Positions 49,697-60,487 of a DNA stretch of 64,000 nt are shown in pieces. Numbering within the stretch: the first letter of the stretch is position 1; each line of letters opens with the position of its first letter. This stretch comes from Theobroma cacao. Lineage: Eukaryota; Streptophyta; Magnoliopsida; Malvales; Malvaceae. The position numbers and the translations under genes are program-made. The DNA lies in the NCBI RefSeq assembly GCF_000208745.1, contig NC_030855.1:16685723-16749722 (forward strand), given 5' to 3'. The notes beneath the pieces were generated by a model that saw only the letters and a list, made by a program, of their open reading frames with translations, had not been told where the DNA came from and made no database searches.

Positions 49697-50909
49697 TGTT
49701 GGTCCCAAGTAAATGTGCTAGAGGGGGGTGAATAACACTTTTTGGCTCTTGGCAAGATGAGGAACTAATTTGAAAAGCAATGAAAATAAAAACAGAGTAG
49801 ACAATGCGTAGAAATTTAGAGTGGTTCGGTCCAAGACTTACATCACTATCTTGATTATCCAACAAAGGATTTTCCAAACTAATCCACTATAAACCAGTGA
49901 AATTCACAAGCTTTCACCAAGCTTTACAATGACTTTTACCAGACTTAGTCAAAACCTTTCATAATGGTTTTTATCGGGATCAACCAAAACCCAAAGTGGT
50001 TTTTCAAAGGCTCAACCATAAACTTTCACAATGGTTTTTCACGGGCTCAACCAAAACCCAAAGTGATTTTTAAAGGCTCAACCACAACCTACAACAAAGG
50101 TTTTTCACAAGATTAACCAAAACCTAAAACTAACTTTTCTAAGGCTAAGTTAGAACCTTTATCTAAACAAGTAATCCTAGCTTGATTGAACCCCTTAGAG
50201 TGACCCTTTCACTCTAAGAACATAAAGAGAATGAAATAAAAGTGTACCTATGATCACAAAGTTGATTTAAGTGGTACAAGTTAAAGTGCAAAACACAACT
50301 ACAAAGATGGGCGTTGAGTGCAGTAAAGTGCAGATAGATTTTTACTGATTTTTGAGCTCTTTTTGCTTGAAAGCCTTCTAAAACTAGTTTCTAACTATTG
50401 GAAGTCCATTTTATACTTCAAAAATCAACTCTGATAGGAGTTAGGCAATTTTTGACCGTTGGAAACAGTTTGGTAGCTAATCTGGCCGTTAATCTGTCTT
50501 TTAGTGCAGACTTCAAAATTGCAAGAAGAATGCTCTTAGTCGACTAACTTATGGCTTAGTCGACTAAGTCGTCTCTGTCTTCTGCTTCTAGTTTCTAGCA
50601 GTTCTGGCAGTGTGCACTTAGTCGACTAACTCATTCCTTGGTTGACTAAGTTAGTTCTGTTTCTTAATACTTTTCAGCCTGCCAACTTTTGATTTAAATC
50701 TTAGGTGACTAACTCTTCATTTATCGACAAAGGGGCTTCTGTCTTGTTGATTAATTGTGACTTCCTTATTTTTGTCCTCTTTGATATGTGCATTTGAATG
50801 ATTGATTAAATATTTGCATACAATTTTTGTCCTGCACACTCAATTAGAAATATTAGACACAAATGAAATGGGAATGTTTTATTATCATCAAAAACTAATG
50901 GAGCCAACA
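49697..50909 (+). mobile_element. Copia-type solo LTR, 1213 bp, TSD ATGGC
   Basis: The ends are TGTTGG (49697) and CCAACA (50904-50909), the usual Copia LTR termini. Exact 5-bp duplications ATGGC flank it at 49692-49696 and 50910-50914. Excising it rejoins the TRIM solo LTR in the correct place. It contains three perfect TTAGTCGACTAA palindromes (50536, 50556, 50618). No internal region or second LTR is present. Confidence 0.85.
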
Positions 50910-51049
50910 ATGGCTCCCCCCTCTAGGACCATGACATCCTCTCTTACTCTTTGTTGGGAGTTTCTCTTTGATGTAGGACTTTGTGGCTTTACCTGCTGAG
51001 AGCATTATCTTAACGATGTGGAATTCACGTCCATGCGAGGATTGTGACA

Positions 51050-51122
51050 CTATGGCAGAATAGTTGAAAAATGATTGAAGAATTGTGAAATGGAGAAGGC
51101 ATAGTCGACCTTGTGGCAAGAT
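51050..51122 (+). mobile_element. Copia-like LTR remnant, second segment
   Basis: Short host stretch between the TRIM solo LTR and the next solo LTR. It carries the CATAGTCGACC word shared with 53354-53780. Confidence 0.45.
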
Positions 51123-53348
51123 TATAACGACCCCTACTTGGTTGCTACCGACGTCCGAGACTTCCGAGAAATTTTCGCTACGTCCCGAATAAGCCTCATT
51201 TAAGACTTTTACTAGATTCATTAAATACATAAAATCACGTGCATAAGCGAATATCAATAATTACACTATTGTCTACTCCATTTAAAATAATAACAATTCA
51301 CGTTTATGAGTTAATAATATTTTTTAACATTTAGCAATTTCGTTCCGACACAACCCTAAACAGCGAAGCGACTCGGAGCGAGGTTAAGAGATGCCTTTAC
51401 CTACTCTGCGGTGGTCCGTACGCACTGATGACTACACGTTAGACTAATCTCTATATGCAAAAAGGGGAGATAAAAGGGGTGTGAGTCTCAAACTTAGTGA
51501 ACATCATCGACTCTGTGAGCAAGCGATAAGGGGAAACAAATATAAAAGTGGAATGTTTATAAATTCAAGAGTAAACGTAGAAAATACATTCCATAAAACT
51601 AAGAGATTTTGTTTTTATACTTTGTAATTCTTAAAAATAATAATTCACAAGTAAACATATATGAAAACAGTTGTATTTAGGGTACTAAAAAATCTTTCAA
51701 CCCTGACATCCAGTCATCATTAAATTCAATGACAAGTGAAAAATGAAAATTCTTAAAAATAAAAAGGTGAATTAATTGATAACCAAGGAATAGGTAAATT
51801 TCATTTGCCATTAAATAAAAATTTTCAAGTATTAATGCCATGCATAATGAAATAAAAATCTACAAGTGAGCATCATCCTCGGGTAGGTTTAATATAGCTC
51901 TTAGGCTTACTCTCTTAGACATCATCACCTACTCGTGGGAATTGCCCACGCCACCATATGAATCGGGGCTTCAGGTCTCTTTTTACCTACTCGTGGGAAC
52001 TACCCACGCCACTATATATAAATCGAGGCTTCAGGTCCCCTTTTACCTACTAGTGGGAACTACCCACGCCACCATATATAAATCGAGGCTTCAAGTTCCT
52101 CTTTACCTACTCGTGGGAGCTACCCACGCCACCATACATAAATCGGGGCTTCAAGTCCCCCTTTACCTACTCGTGGGAACTACCCACGCCACCATATATA
52201 AATCGGGGCTTCAAGTCTCCCTTTTTAAATCAAATATCAATAATCGATAATTACTACTTTGTGCACAAAGACCACACTTAACCTAGTGTGGTAACGGGTC
52301 TTACTTAAAGTATCTCAATCACGTTAAAATAAAATCATTGCAATTTAATACATTTGCATAACATGACAAATTAAAAGCCGTATAATCATAAAATGTATGT
52401 TATGCATAATTTATTTCAAAGCATGGCATATTTACCAAATCAGCATGCTAAGTGAAATAAATAATTTATCATCAAGTTTTATGAATCAATACAAAGGCCA
52501 TTGGCCTAAACATCACACAAACTTGCAAGGTAAGATTTTGAAGTGAAAGCCAATCAAAGGTTTGTTTCCCCGTTTTGAAAACATGTAGATATATGTATTT
52601 TTATATATTATAAAAAAAACGAATTTAAAATCCTTGTCACAAACACAAACAACTTAAGGCTTTCTACCAACTCACGCTGTCCACAATTTTGTCAACTACC
52701 AAATGTATCATATATATATATATATATATGTTATAGGGACATAGTTTTAAAATTTAACACCCACTCACTTCACAATAGCGGGAAGCTACTTCGTTATTGT
52801 TTCACGCGTGTATTCAGCTATTTTCTCTTCCTTTTCATTTTTTTCTCCTTTTCCCCTTACTGTTGATCTTCCTTCTAGTCGACGTTTCTCTTTCTCTTTT
52901 TCCCTTTTCCTTTCTCTTCTTCCTCTTTCTTCTCTGACACTGTCGCTGCTTCCTCTATCTTTTTCCTTCTTTTTCATTTTTCTTCCTTCCCTCTCATTCT
53001 TCTCATCTACGCCGCTGCTCTCTCTCTCTTTATTCTTCTTTTTCTCTTTCTTTTTCTTTTCCTCGAGACGTCGCTCCTTCTCTCTCTTTTTCTTTCCTTC
53101 TCATTTCTCTACCTCGAGTCCCCACTCTCTTTCTTCTCTTTCTTTCTTCTTTCTCTTGATCGGCCCCCTATCTTTTCTTCTCTCTTTCTTGTCTTTTCTC
53201 CCCTTTCCTTCTTCCAATGCCGGCTTAACTTTTTTTTTTTCTCTTTCCTTTCTTCTTCTTTCTTTTCTCTTCTCTTTTGTCTTTTTTCTTCTCTTTTGTC
53301 TCCACCTGCAGACCCCTACCTACTTCTTTAAATGAGAGGGGTGTTACA
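51123..53348 (-). mobile_element. Gypsy-type solo LTR, 2226 bp, TSD AAGAT
   Basis: On the minus strand it starts TGTAACACCCC and ends GGGGTCGTTATA. Exact duplications AAGAT flank it at 51118-51122 and 53349-53353. It has a 60-bp tandem array (51928-52225), a TA tract (52710-52730) and a long CT-rich block (52800-53330; GA-rich on the element strand). It belongs to the same family as the LTR at 1-3087. The single-amino-acid-rich frame 52808-53335 is a low-complexity artefact. Confidence 0.88.
51928..52225 (+). repeat. Five-unit, 60-bp tandem array with a hairpin in each unit
   Basis: Units start at 51928, 51986, 52046, 52106 and 52166 (period 58-60). Each contains an imperfect or perfect palindrome of the form CGTGGG-AACTA-CCCACG. 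Because 60 is a multiple of 3, an artefactual 102-codon frame runs through it. Confidence 0.9.
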
Positions 53349-53353
53349 AAGAT

Positions 53354-54574
53354 TGAATGAAAAATCTCAAAGACATGAAGCCATAGTCGACATTGAGATA
53401 GGATGTAAGCACAATTCGAGATTTGAGTAGCCATAATTGACCTTGATGAAGCTATAATCAAACTTGAGGTAGAACACTTGCAAAAATTGATGATTTTAGA
53501 AGCCATAGTTGACCCTCAAGTGCTTATAGTTGACTACACTACGCTAAACTTTGAAAATGCACCCGAGCATTTGGGTTATTAGTTGGTGTATGATCTTCTA
53601 CTTAAAGAGTAGAGTTTGAATATCTTTTTTCCCAATTATATATAAAAAAAGCTAAACTTCAAAAATCATAAGCTTTTGGAAGTAGATCAAGTATAAGACT
53701 TCAAGAGTTGAGTATGGAAGCCCTAATTCAAGATTTTGAAGAACCATACTCGACCCTAAGAGTGTCATAGCCGACTTTTAAGCTTTAGCAATAGCTAGAT
53801 TTGATTCAAACTTGTGTCTAACCACTTCAAACTTTCTTGAGACTATAAAAGGCCACCTTTGACTCATTTTGAAGTAAAAGAAGACAACACCAAAGTGGAA
53901 AACCCTAAAGAGACCCTTAAGCTTATTTGTTCTCTCTAACATTCATATTAGTCATCCAACAAAGCATTCAAAAGCCATTCAAGCTCATTCACTTGCAAAT
54001 CATTGAGTTGATATTTGTGAGATCAATTCTTCTCATCGTACCCAAGCTTAAACCTTCAGCACTCAACCTTCACACATTTGTAAAGGTTTTAACTTAACCT
54101 TTTAAAGTTACTGTAAGGGTTACCACTTAATCTCGTTTAAAAGCAAGAATCCCTTTGTGGATTGTGTAAGGGTTATCGCTTGATGCCATGAAAAAGCTAG
54201 TATAAGGTTTATTGCTTGATCCCGTTAAAAAATAAGAATCCCTTTATGGATTATGTGAGGGTTATTACTTGATCCCGTTAAGAAGAAAGAATCTTTTTAG
54301 TAGATTGAAAATTCTTTGGTGAGCCAAAGAAGTGGATGTAGGCATTTGAGAAAGCTGAACCACTATAAAATCTTTGTGTCTTGAGTTATTTTTATATCTT
54401 GTGATTTATTATTGATACTTGCTTTAAAGAAAAATCACTTCTTTGTTTTTGACATAAGAAGAAAAATTATATTTCAAAAAATGGATAATTTTCATCGAGC
54501 TTGCAAAGAAAATTTTAAAATACCAATTCATCCATCTTTTGGTATTTATTGCATTGAGCTCACTACACTAACAA
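53354..54574 (+). mobile_element. Copia-like LTR remnant, third segment
   Basis: It continues the host element after the AAGAT solo LTR. TATAAAA at 53844-53850 and a run of three diverged units around GGGTTAT.GCTTGATCCCGTTAA (54100-54290) are visible. It appears to end by fusion to the LTR that starts near 54575. No PBS of its own is seen. Confidence 0.45.
53559..53650 (+). mobile_element. Short SINE, 92 bp, with 16-bp target duplication
   Basis: The segment starts GCACCCGAGCATTTGG and ends in an A-rich tail (ATATATAAAAAAA). It has an A-box-like stretch (TTATTAGTTGGTGT) and a B-box-like stretch (GAGTTTGAATATC), as in tRNA-derived SINEs. The flanks 53543-53558 and 53651-53666 match at 14 of 16 (GCTAAACTT.AAAAT pattern). 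A second copy begins near 63966 at the window's end. Confidence 0.72.
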
Positions 54575-55041
54575 ATCTTGTGCCTTGGGGGGAAAGTGTC
54601 CCTATTTCAAATAATGTAACTTTTCCCCCATTTTAAACAATGTTATGGTTCTTGGAATGTCCATATCTTGTTAGCTCTTTAGAGGAAATACTCTTTTTAA
54701 GGAGTCGACAAATTTTTGGACTACTTCACTACTTAAAGTATGTTTATGGCTAACCATCTAAGGTTGTCCTTACGGCCCAACAATAACGTGTTTGTATTCT
54801 TAGTTCTTTTGTACTCTTTTCATTATTAATAAAATATTTTTCTTTTTTGTGGGATCAATGGTTGCATATATGACATTTGTTATGCCCTATGATTTTGCTA
54901 TTGCATTTCATAAACTAACTCGTGACTATAATGTGTGCTTGCTAAGATATAATCAATTTCTTTACTAGCTTGTGTGGAGTGTCCACCTAAGCGTTACACA
55001 GGCTACAAACGTACTTGAGATAAAGAATATAGTTTGTGACA
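54575..55041 (+). mobile_element. 5'-truncated LTR (family of 59886-61070)
   Basis: It aligns with the two LTRs at 59886-60471 and 60488-61070 through the TTAATAAAATATTTT region (near 54830) and the GTGGA.GTGTCCAC.TAAGCG segment. It ends TTTGTGACA at 55041. The first roughly 100 bp of the LTR are missing or unrecognisable. Confidence 0.65.
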
Positions 55042-55043
55042 GT

Positions 55044-55053
55044 TGGTATCAGA
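55044..55053 (+). other. Primer-binding site after the truncated LTR
   Basis: TGGTATCAGA matches the tRNA-Met-type PBS two bases after the LTR end, so 54575-55041 is a 5' LTR of a plus-strand element. Confidence 0.75.
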
Positions 55054-55059
55054 TTATAG

Positions 55060-56690
55060 GTAAGACGTGTGAAGCGAAAAAGCAAGCAAGCATGGTGACA
55101 ATGCAAAGCGCACTTGAGAACCACAAAAGAATTGAGGAGCTTGCGGTTGCGATGGTCACGTTAAAGGGTTAAATGGTCTCACTTGATCAAATAAGAGATA
55201 TTAAGACAGTCCAACGGGGAACTGTCCGACATTATAACTACTCTGAATGATGAGACCAAGGATGCGTTGAATACTATAGAAGTTGAGTTTGGAAAATTAA
55301 AAGCTCATGTAAATTTTTTGGTGATTGTTGTTGGTAACTTTAATTCTAGCTCAGGAGATAGGAGAAAAAGAGCCAAAGTGCAAAGCCCATGCGTTACGAA
55401 AGGGCTAGAGATGTGAAAAAGCTAGAAAATTTTCTCTTTGACATAAAATAGTACTTTCGAGTTATCCGCACAAAGTCGTAAGAAGTCAAGGTGGCAATGA
55501 ACATAATGTATCTTGCTAGGAATGCCAAGTTATGGTGGTGTTAAAAATTTGTCGATGACAAATACCCCATGGTGGTGCTAAAAATTTGTTAATGGCAAAT
55601 GCCCCATGGTGTCAAACATAAGTAAAAAAGAGATAAATAAATTAGACTAGATATTGAGTTCAATCATAATCTTAGATAAATAATTTAATTCCTCATTAAG
55701 TCACACATTATTATCAAAATAAGTTTAAACATTGAAACTTAAGCCAATAAAAATAAAGAATAAAGAAACTCCAAGAGTGAAACTCTTCATCTCCAAATCT
55801 TCTTGAATCCTTCAATTTCTTTTCAGCTCCAACGAGACTTGTTTTTCAACGATTTTGTGACCTGAATCTCAGCTGTAAATCTGGTTTCTCCTTTTTTCCT
55901 CCCTAGAAGTCCTCTGAAAAGTTGTTTTTATAGGGTTTTGAAGTTAGACTAAGTTGGGTGAAGAAAGAAGTCAATTTCAACCAGGATTTTCTCACAGACT
56001 ACATAGGTCGCAGCCTTACCCAATTAATTAACAGAAATTGTAATTGCTTTAGGATTGTTACAGTATGTTAAATTTGAGAAGATTTTTGACCACCTTTCAG
56101 GCTGAACTGAATGAAGTGTTAGACATGAAAGTTGCAGCTTTTTCTTTTATCTTTCCAATGGTTCAAGAGTAATCTCATTTGGAGCTCTGTAGTGAGAGTT
56201 ATGGCTAAAATATCGAAACATATGCAGTGTAAGTCTGTACCTTGAAATTGCTCTTCTTCTTCCAATAAAATTCTTTTTTTATCAAATACCTACAAAAGCA
56301 CAAATAAATCAATAACAACCTATCTTAACCACATTAACACCAAATTAAGCATAAAATTAACTAAGATTAGATTGACTCATTTAAATTAACTAATTTAAAA
56401 TAATTAAATAAAATCTACTAATTTTATGTATTACTACAAGAATTAAGCTAAATTACCATTAAAATTAAGCTCAAATAACTCTATATCATAGAGTTATCAC
56501 CCTATTAACACTTAGGGTGACCTTAAGCGAGAACTAAGGAATTAATTTTTCCTTGATAATGTGGAGAATATGGCTTGGCAGAAGCTGCGAGAATGGATAC
56601 AAAAAGGATCAATTTGGGGGTTTGTTAGAACTTCTTGACCTTGATGCTAGATATTAAAGACATGACTAAAATGTTGGAATAAGCCCTGCA
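55060..56690 (+). pseudogene. Ty3/gypsy gag remnant, split by an insertion
   Basis: Broken frames downstream of the PBS read as plant gypsy gag: KLENFLFDIK, then VAMNIMYLARNAKLWW (near 55420-55540). After the insertion at 55610-56499 they resume with a segment like LKRELR and DNVENMAW (56520-56570) and MLDIKDMTKML (56640-56680). Gag would form the virus-like particle. Stops and frameshifts are frequent. A 37-bp unit built on AAAAATTTGT is duplicated in tandem at 55530-55609. No protease or RT of this element was found. Confidence 0.65.
55610..56499 (-). mobile_element. LTR-like insertion in gypsy gag
   Basis: Plus-strand ends are TGTCAAAC and GAGTTATCA (minus: TGATAACTC start). The 890-bp interior shares an arrangement with 56944-58437 (read in the opposite direction): an AT-rich start, TTTTGTAGG, a CTACAACTTT/GCTGCAACTTT segment and a TTTTGGTTT or TATAAAA stretch. 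No exact target duplication was found. The gag reading resumes on its far side. Confidence 0.55.
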
Positions 56691-56819
56691 ACCAATTGGA
56701 ATGATCAAGGCTTAGATCCAATCATGCAATCATATCAATCATGCAATCATATCATTCATGCTAAATGATTAGAGGTTTTTCTTCATCAATAAGACAATGA
56801 ATATAAATTTATTGGATGA
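56691..56819. repeat. Short spacer with AATCATGCAATCATATC repeats
   Basis: Two to three copies of ATCATGCAATCATATCA lie at about 56721-56760. Nothing else was recognised. Confidence 0.5.
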
Positions 56820-56943
56820 AGTCCATGAGATTAATATGCCTTGCAAGGGAATTGTAAAGTGTTACAATTAGGAGATCCTTATGCATTAAAGCATAATCTT
56901 TAAATGTTCTTGGTTGATGTATTGTTGAGACTAGACATTGATG
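56820..56943. repeat. Second copy of the 3318-3909 repeat, left part
   Basis: It aligns with 3318-3440. The copy is broken at 56943 by the insertion that follows and resumes at 58438. Confidence 0.55.
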
Positions 56944-58437
56944 AGTGCATCAAATACATATATTTAACGGGAGATTAAATACCTAATTAGTCTAAGTTAG
57001 ACTAGATTTAGGATCAGATTTAGGTGCTTTTGTTTATTTTATTAGTTTAATTTAATTTATGTTTAAATATTTATTTTAAGTTAATAATGCTAGTTTTATG
57101 TTATTTATAATTATTTTATGTTTTTGTAGGAGTAGGATCAAAAATAATTTCAATTGGTGAAGAAAGGTGCACAATGGACTGGTGCTCTGTTTGCATATAT
57201 TTTGGTTTTTCAAGTTTATCTCCTACTACAGAAGTTTAAATGACATACTTTTTTGACCATTAGAAAGCTAAGAGGCAGGGCTACAACTTTGATGTTTACC
57301 ACTTTGCCCAATTCTAACTGGAATATGGTCAAAATCTTTGTCGAAGTGAAAGTACTGCACCAGAAGAATAAAATTGAGCAGCACCTTTGAGAGACACGGC
57401 TCTGGAAAATGAGAGCCGCGGCCCTCACTGTATTTTCCAAAAATAACAAGCTTACAGGAGTGTGGAAGCTAGGGCTTTTGGAGGCTATTTAAGGGGCCTT
57501 TTTCAGAGGTTTTTAGGAAGAGGTAGCAAGCAATTTTTATGGAGAAAAAGAGCCAAAAACAATGTAACAAAGCAAGAGAATTGGAGGGAGAATCAAGATC
57601 AAAAGCTTCAACTATTAGTTTTCTCTTTTTACTTTTGTGTTTTTCTTATTTTCTTTGATTTGGATTAATGGCTAATTTTGTTTGGATAAAGTTTTTATTA
57701 GATATTATGAACCAAACTATTTTTCTAGGATTGCAATTGAACTCACATGTAATCTAAATTTTTAATCTCTTTCTTGCTTATCTTTAATGGGATTAGAATT
57801 ATTTATTCTAATTTGTTCTCAATGCTTGTAATTGCTTGGCCACCAACTAAATTGATTTAGGAATCTAAACAAACTTGAGAAAGAGAGTTTAGTGTAGACT
57901 AAAATTGGGATAGCATATGATCATATTACTTGATTTGCGTATAGGATAGAGATATATCTATAGGCCATATGTAGCCAGATTAGAACCTGAACTTAATGAA
58001 TCTGTTTTGATTTTAATTCACATATGGATATAGTGTTTTGGTTAAAATAGATATTTTTATAAGATGAGTAGGGAGACCCTTATAAATAATTTAGGACTCT
58101 AGGTTAGCAATTCAACCCATTGAAATAAGTTAAGAAAAAGAGGTAAGATTTAGATGAAGTGTGAGGGATATTGTAATCCTAGGCTTGTTTGATTTGATAT
58201 TTACTCAAGATATTATTACTTTGATTTTTCTTGTTGGTCTAAAATTTAGTTAATTAGTTTTAATTAATCAATTAATTTTGAGTGTTTAGATAAGATTAAA
58301 TTGTTCTAATTTTAGTACTTAGTAAAATTTTAGATCAATTCTTTATGAGATCGATACTTTACTTACGTATATATTATTTATTCGATACGTATACTTGCGT
58401 AGTAGAATTTTAACTGACAGACATCAATGATGCTTAT
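56944..58437 (+). mobile_element. LTR-like insertion, 1494 bp
   Basis: TGATG flanks it on both sides (56939-56943 and 58438-58442), and the host repeat aligns across the gap with its other copy at 3318-3909. The interior has TTTTTGTAGG near 57122, a GGGCTACAACTTTGATG segment near 57277, and GATCGATACTTTACTTACG near the end. These features recur in 59460-59885 and, in reverse, in 55610-56499. No coding frame is supported. Confidence 0.55.
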
Positions 58438-59190
58438 AGACTAGTACATTATATGTTCCTTACTTGAGAAGTAAGCAACTGATTTCATAGATTAAAGTAT
58501 AGAGATACTTGAAACTAGAATATGGGTGCTTGTTTTTAGAACAAGTTTGTTGAACATGTGTTGCCATGAGAGGTGCATTTGGTATCTTAGTTTAATGTCT
58601 ATACAATATTTCTCATGTGGTAGTTGTGTAAGTATTTCTTAGACTTCAGACACCAGATTGTTTTTTATGTGAAGTGTTATACTTTCATTTCATCTTTACG
58701 GGGTCTTACCAAAGATACCTACACAAGATGTTGTTGGGTATAACATGAAACATGTGAAGGCAAATGGATGGTTAAGATAGAAATCAGTACCCCAAGTGAT
58801 TCAGGGGACATATCCTAATTGTTCTTGATTGATATTAGCTTATTGAAGTCCTTGGCCAAAGTGCCTTAAAGATTATGAAAGGAGTTTTATAAGTCTTTGT
58901 AAAGTTAATGATATAATTGCAGGAACAAATATGAAGATCAATAAAAGTAGACACTACATCATGTTCTTATCATCTCTGGGATATATGATAAAGGAATGAA
59001 TTACACTGAAAGGTCAATCACTGAAAAGTTGAGTCAAACCATCTTGACTCTTCTAACATTTGGGTGGCCATGATGGATTTCTATATCCCGCTTTTAGTCT
59101 ATGAACTTTATGCATTTTGTGCATAAAGATGCATAATCAATATACTTAAAATGTATGAGAACTCCATGGATTCAGTAGGATATATTGAAT
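58438..59190. repeat. Second copy of the split repeat, right part
   Basis: 58438-58920 matches 3440-3909 and 58940-59110 matches 6832-6990, so this copy lacks the 3910-6831 insertion. 59191-59459 shows no recognisable feature. Confidence 0.55.
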
Positions 59191-59459
59191 TTCTATTATT
59201 CATATTAGATGATTTTACTAAATATGACTTTTTCATTGGAGTTATACACACCATTCTATCAAAAGGGATCCAAAAGAGTTGGATTTGAAAGAATGTACAA
59301 GTATATTTGTCTCACACATAAAAAGGTTAGTGGTAGTAAATTTAATTCTTTGATGATACGTTTGCATGGGATGCAATATGTATACAAAGAAACTACAAAA
59401 AAAAATTTAAAAGGGGCAAATGTGATAATTCTATTTTATAGAATTATTTTTATCTCAAT

Positions 59460-59885
59460 TTGTTTTTAAAAGTTAGTTAAATTCTTGAGTTTAGGTTAGG
59501 ATTTAGTTATTTTTAGTTATTTTTTAATTAGTTTATTTTTATTAAGTTATTTTATTTTATTCTAATTTTATGTTTATTTTCCTTAGTTTAGTTATTATTT
59601 ATTCATTGTTATATTTTTGTAGGACTCTAAAAGAATAAGGTTCAATTTGGTAAAGAAAGGTGTTTAAAGAGTCTAGGCTCTGTTCATATATGTCATGATA
59701 TTTTGAGAATAACTTCCAATCCATATGTTCAAATGAGGTGATTATTAAACCATTGGCAACATAAGAGACAAAGCTACAACTTTTATGAAGATCATTTTGC
59801 CAAGTTTTGCCTTGAAGATGGAGAAAATTGTATTGGAAGTTGACAAAGTGTAGCAGTCAATGAGAGAAGGCATGAAGTAAAGGGA
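59460..59885 (+). repeat. Fragment related to the 56944-58437 element
   Basis: It shares the TTTTTGTAGGACT, GGTAAAGAAAGGTG and CTACAACTTTTATGAAG words in the same order and orientation. Neither end is clear. Confidence 0.5.
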
Positions 59886-60471
59886 GTGCTGCAGTGTCAT
59901 AAGCCAACATTGTATAAGGCTATGACAGGGTAGAATTCCTTAGGAGTTTAAGTCATTTGTACTTTCAAGTGAGATGTCCCCCCTTCAAACATTGTAATGG
60001 CACTTGGTGACACTTGTAGAAATTTTTGTTAAGTCTTTAAGGGGAAGACCCTTTAAGAAAGGGATGTTCCCATCTTAAGCATTGTAATGGCTATTGGTGG
60101 AATATTTGTAAAATCTTGTAAACTCTTTATAGGAGGTGAGCAGTCGTCGGATTATTGGGCTACCTCACTGGTAAAGTTATGTTTGTCGTGAATCATCTAA
60201 GGTTGCCCTTATGACCCGACGATGGCTTGTCTTGGTCCTTTTGTACTTATTTTCGTATTAATAAAACATTTTCCTTTATATGGCCCAATGGTTGCGTATA
60301 TAACATTTGGTATGCTTTATGATTTTGACGTGCATTGCGTTAGTCTAATTTGATAATATTGTTGATGTTTGATCAGATATAAACGAGTTATTAGTTGGCT
60401 TGTGTGGAAGTGTCCATTGAAGCGCCGCACGAACTATCGCATACTTAAGCGAAGGAGAATAGTCTATGACA
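59886..60471 (+). mobile_element. LTR copy 1 of a tandem pair (about 586 bp)
   Basis: It runs from a CAGTGTCATAAGCCAAC start region to TATGACA at 60471. It aligns along its length with 60488-61070 (shared CATTGTAATGGC, GGTGAGCAGTCG, CATCTAAGGTTGCCC, TATTAATAAAA). A 16-bp spacer separates it from copy 2. Confidence 0.7.
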
Positions 60472-60487
60472 TGTAGCATAAATAGGG

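Larger units (their letters stand above)
47113..51049 (-). mobile_element. TRIM solo LTR, split by two later solo LTRs
   Basis: The pieces 47113-47131, 49556-49696 and 50910-51049 together match the LTR of the TRIM at 62674-63327. Plus-strand ends are TGTCATGGTCC and GGATTGTGACA. Flanks TTATG (47108-47112) and CTATG (51050-51054) match at 4 of 5, fitting a target-site duplication. Only one LTR is present and there is no internal region, so it is a solo LTR. Confidence 0.75.

Noticed and set aside
47113..51049. A DNA transposon with GTCAYGGTCC/GGAYYGTGAC inverted ends
   Set aside because: The apparent terminal inverted repeats are the short inverted ends of a TRIM LTR. The complete TRIM at 62674-63327 shows two such LTRs flanking a PBS and a purine tract.
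51928..52225. CRISPR-like array
   Set aside because: Repeats are contiguous 60-bp tandems without unique spacers, in plant LTR sequence.
51942..52250. 102-codon repetitive protein
   Set aside because: It is a frame kept open because the tandem unit is 60 bp. It lies inside an LTR.
52808..53335. 175-codon serine/phenylalanine-rich frame
   Set aside because: It is the CT-rich block of a solo LTR with exact TSDs. The composition alone explains the lack of stops.
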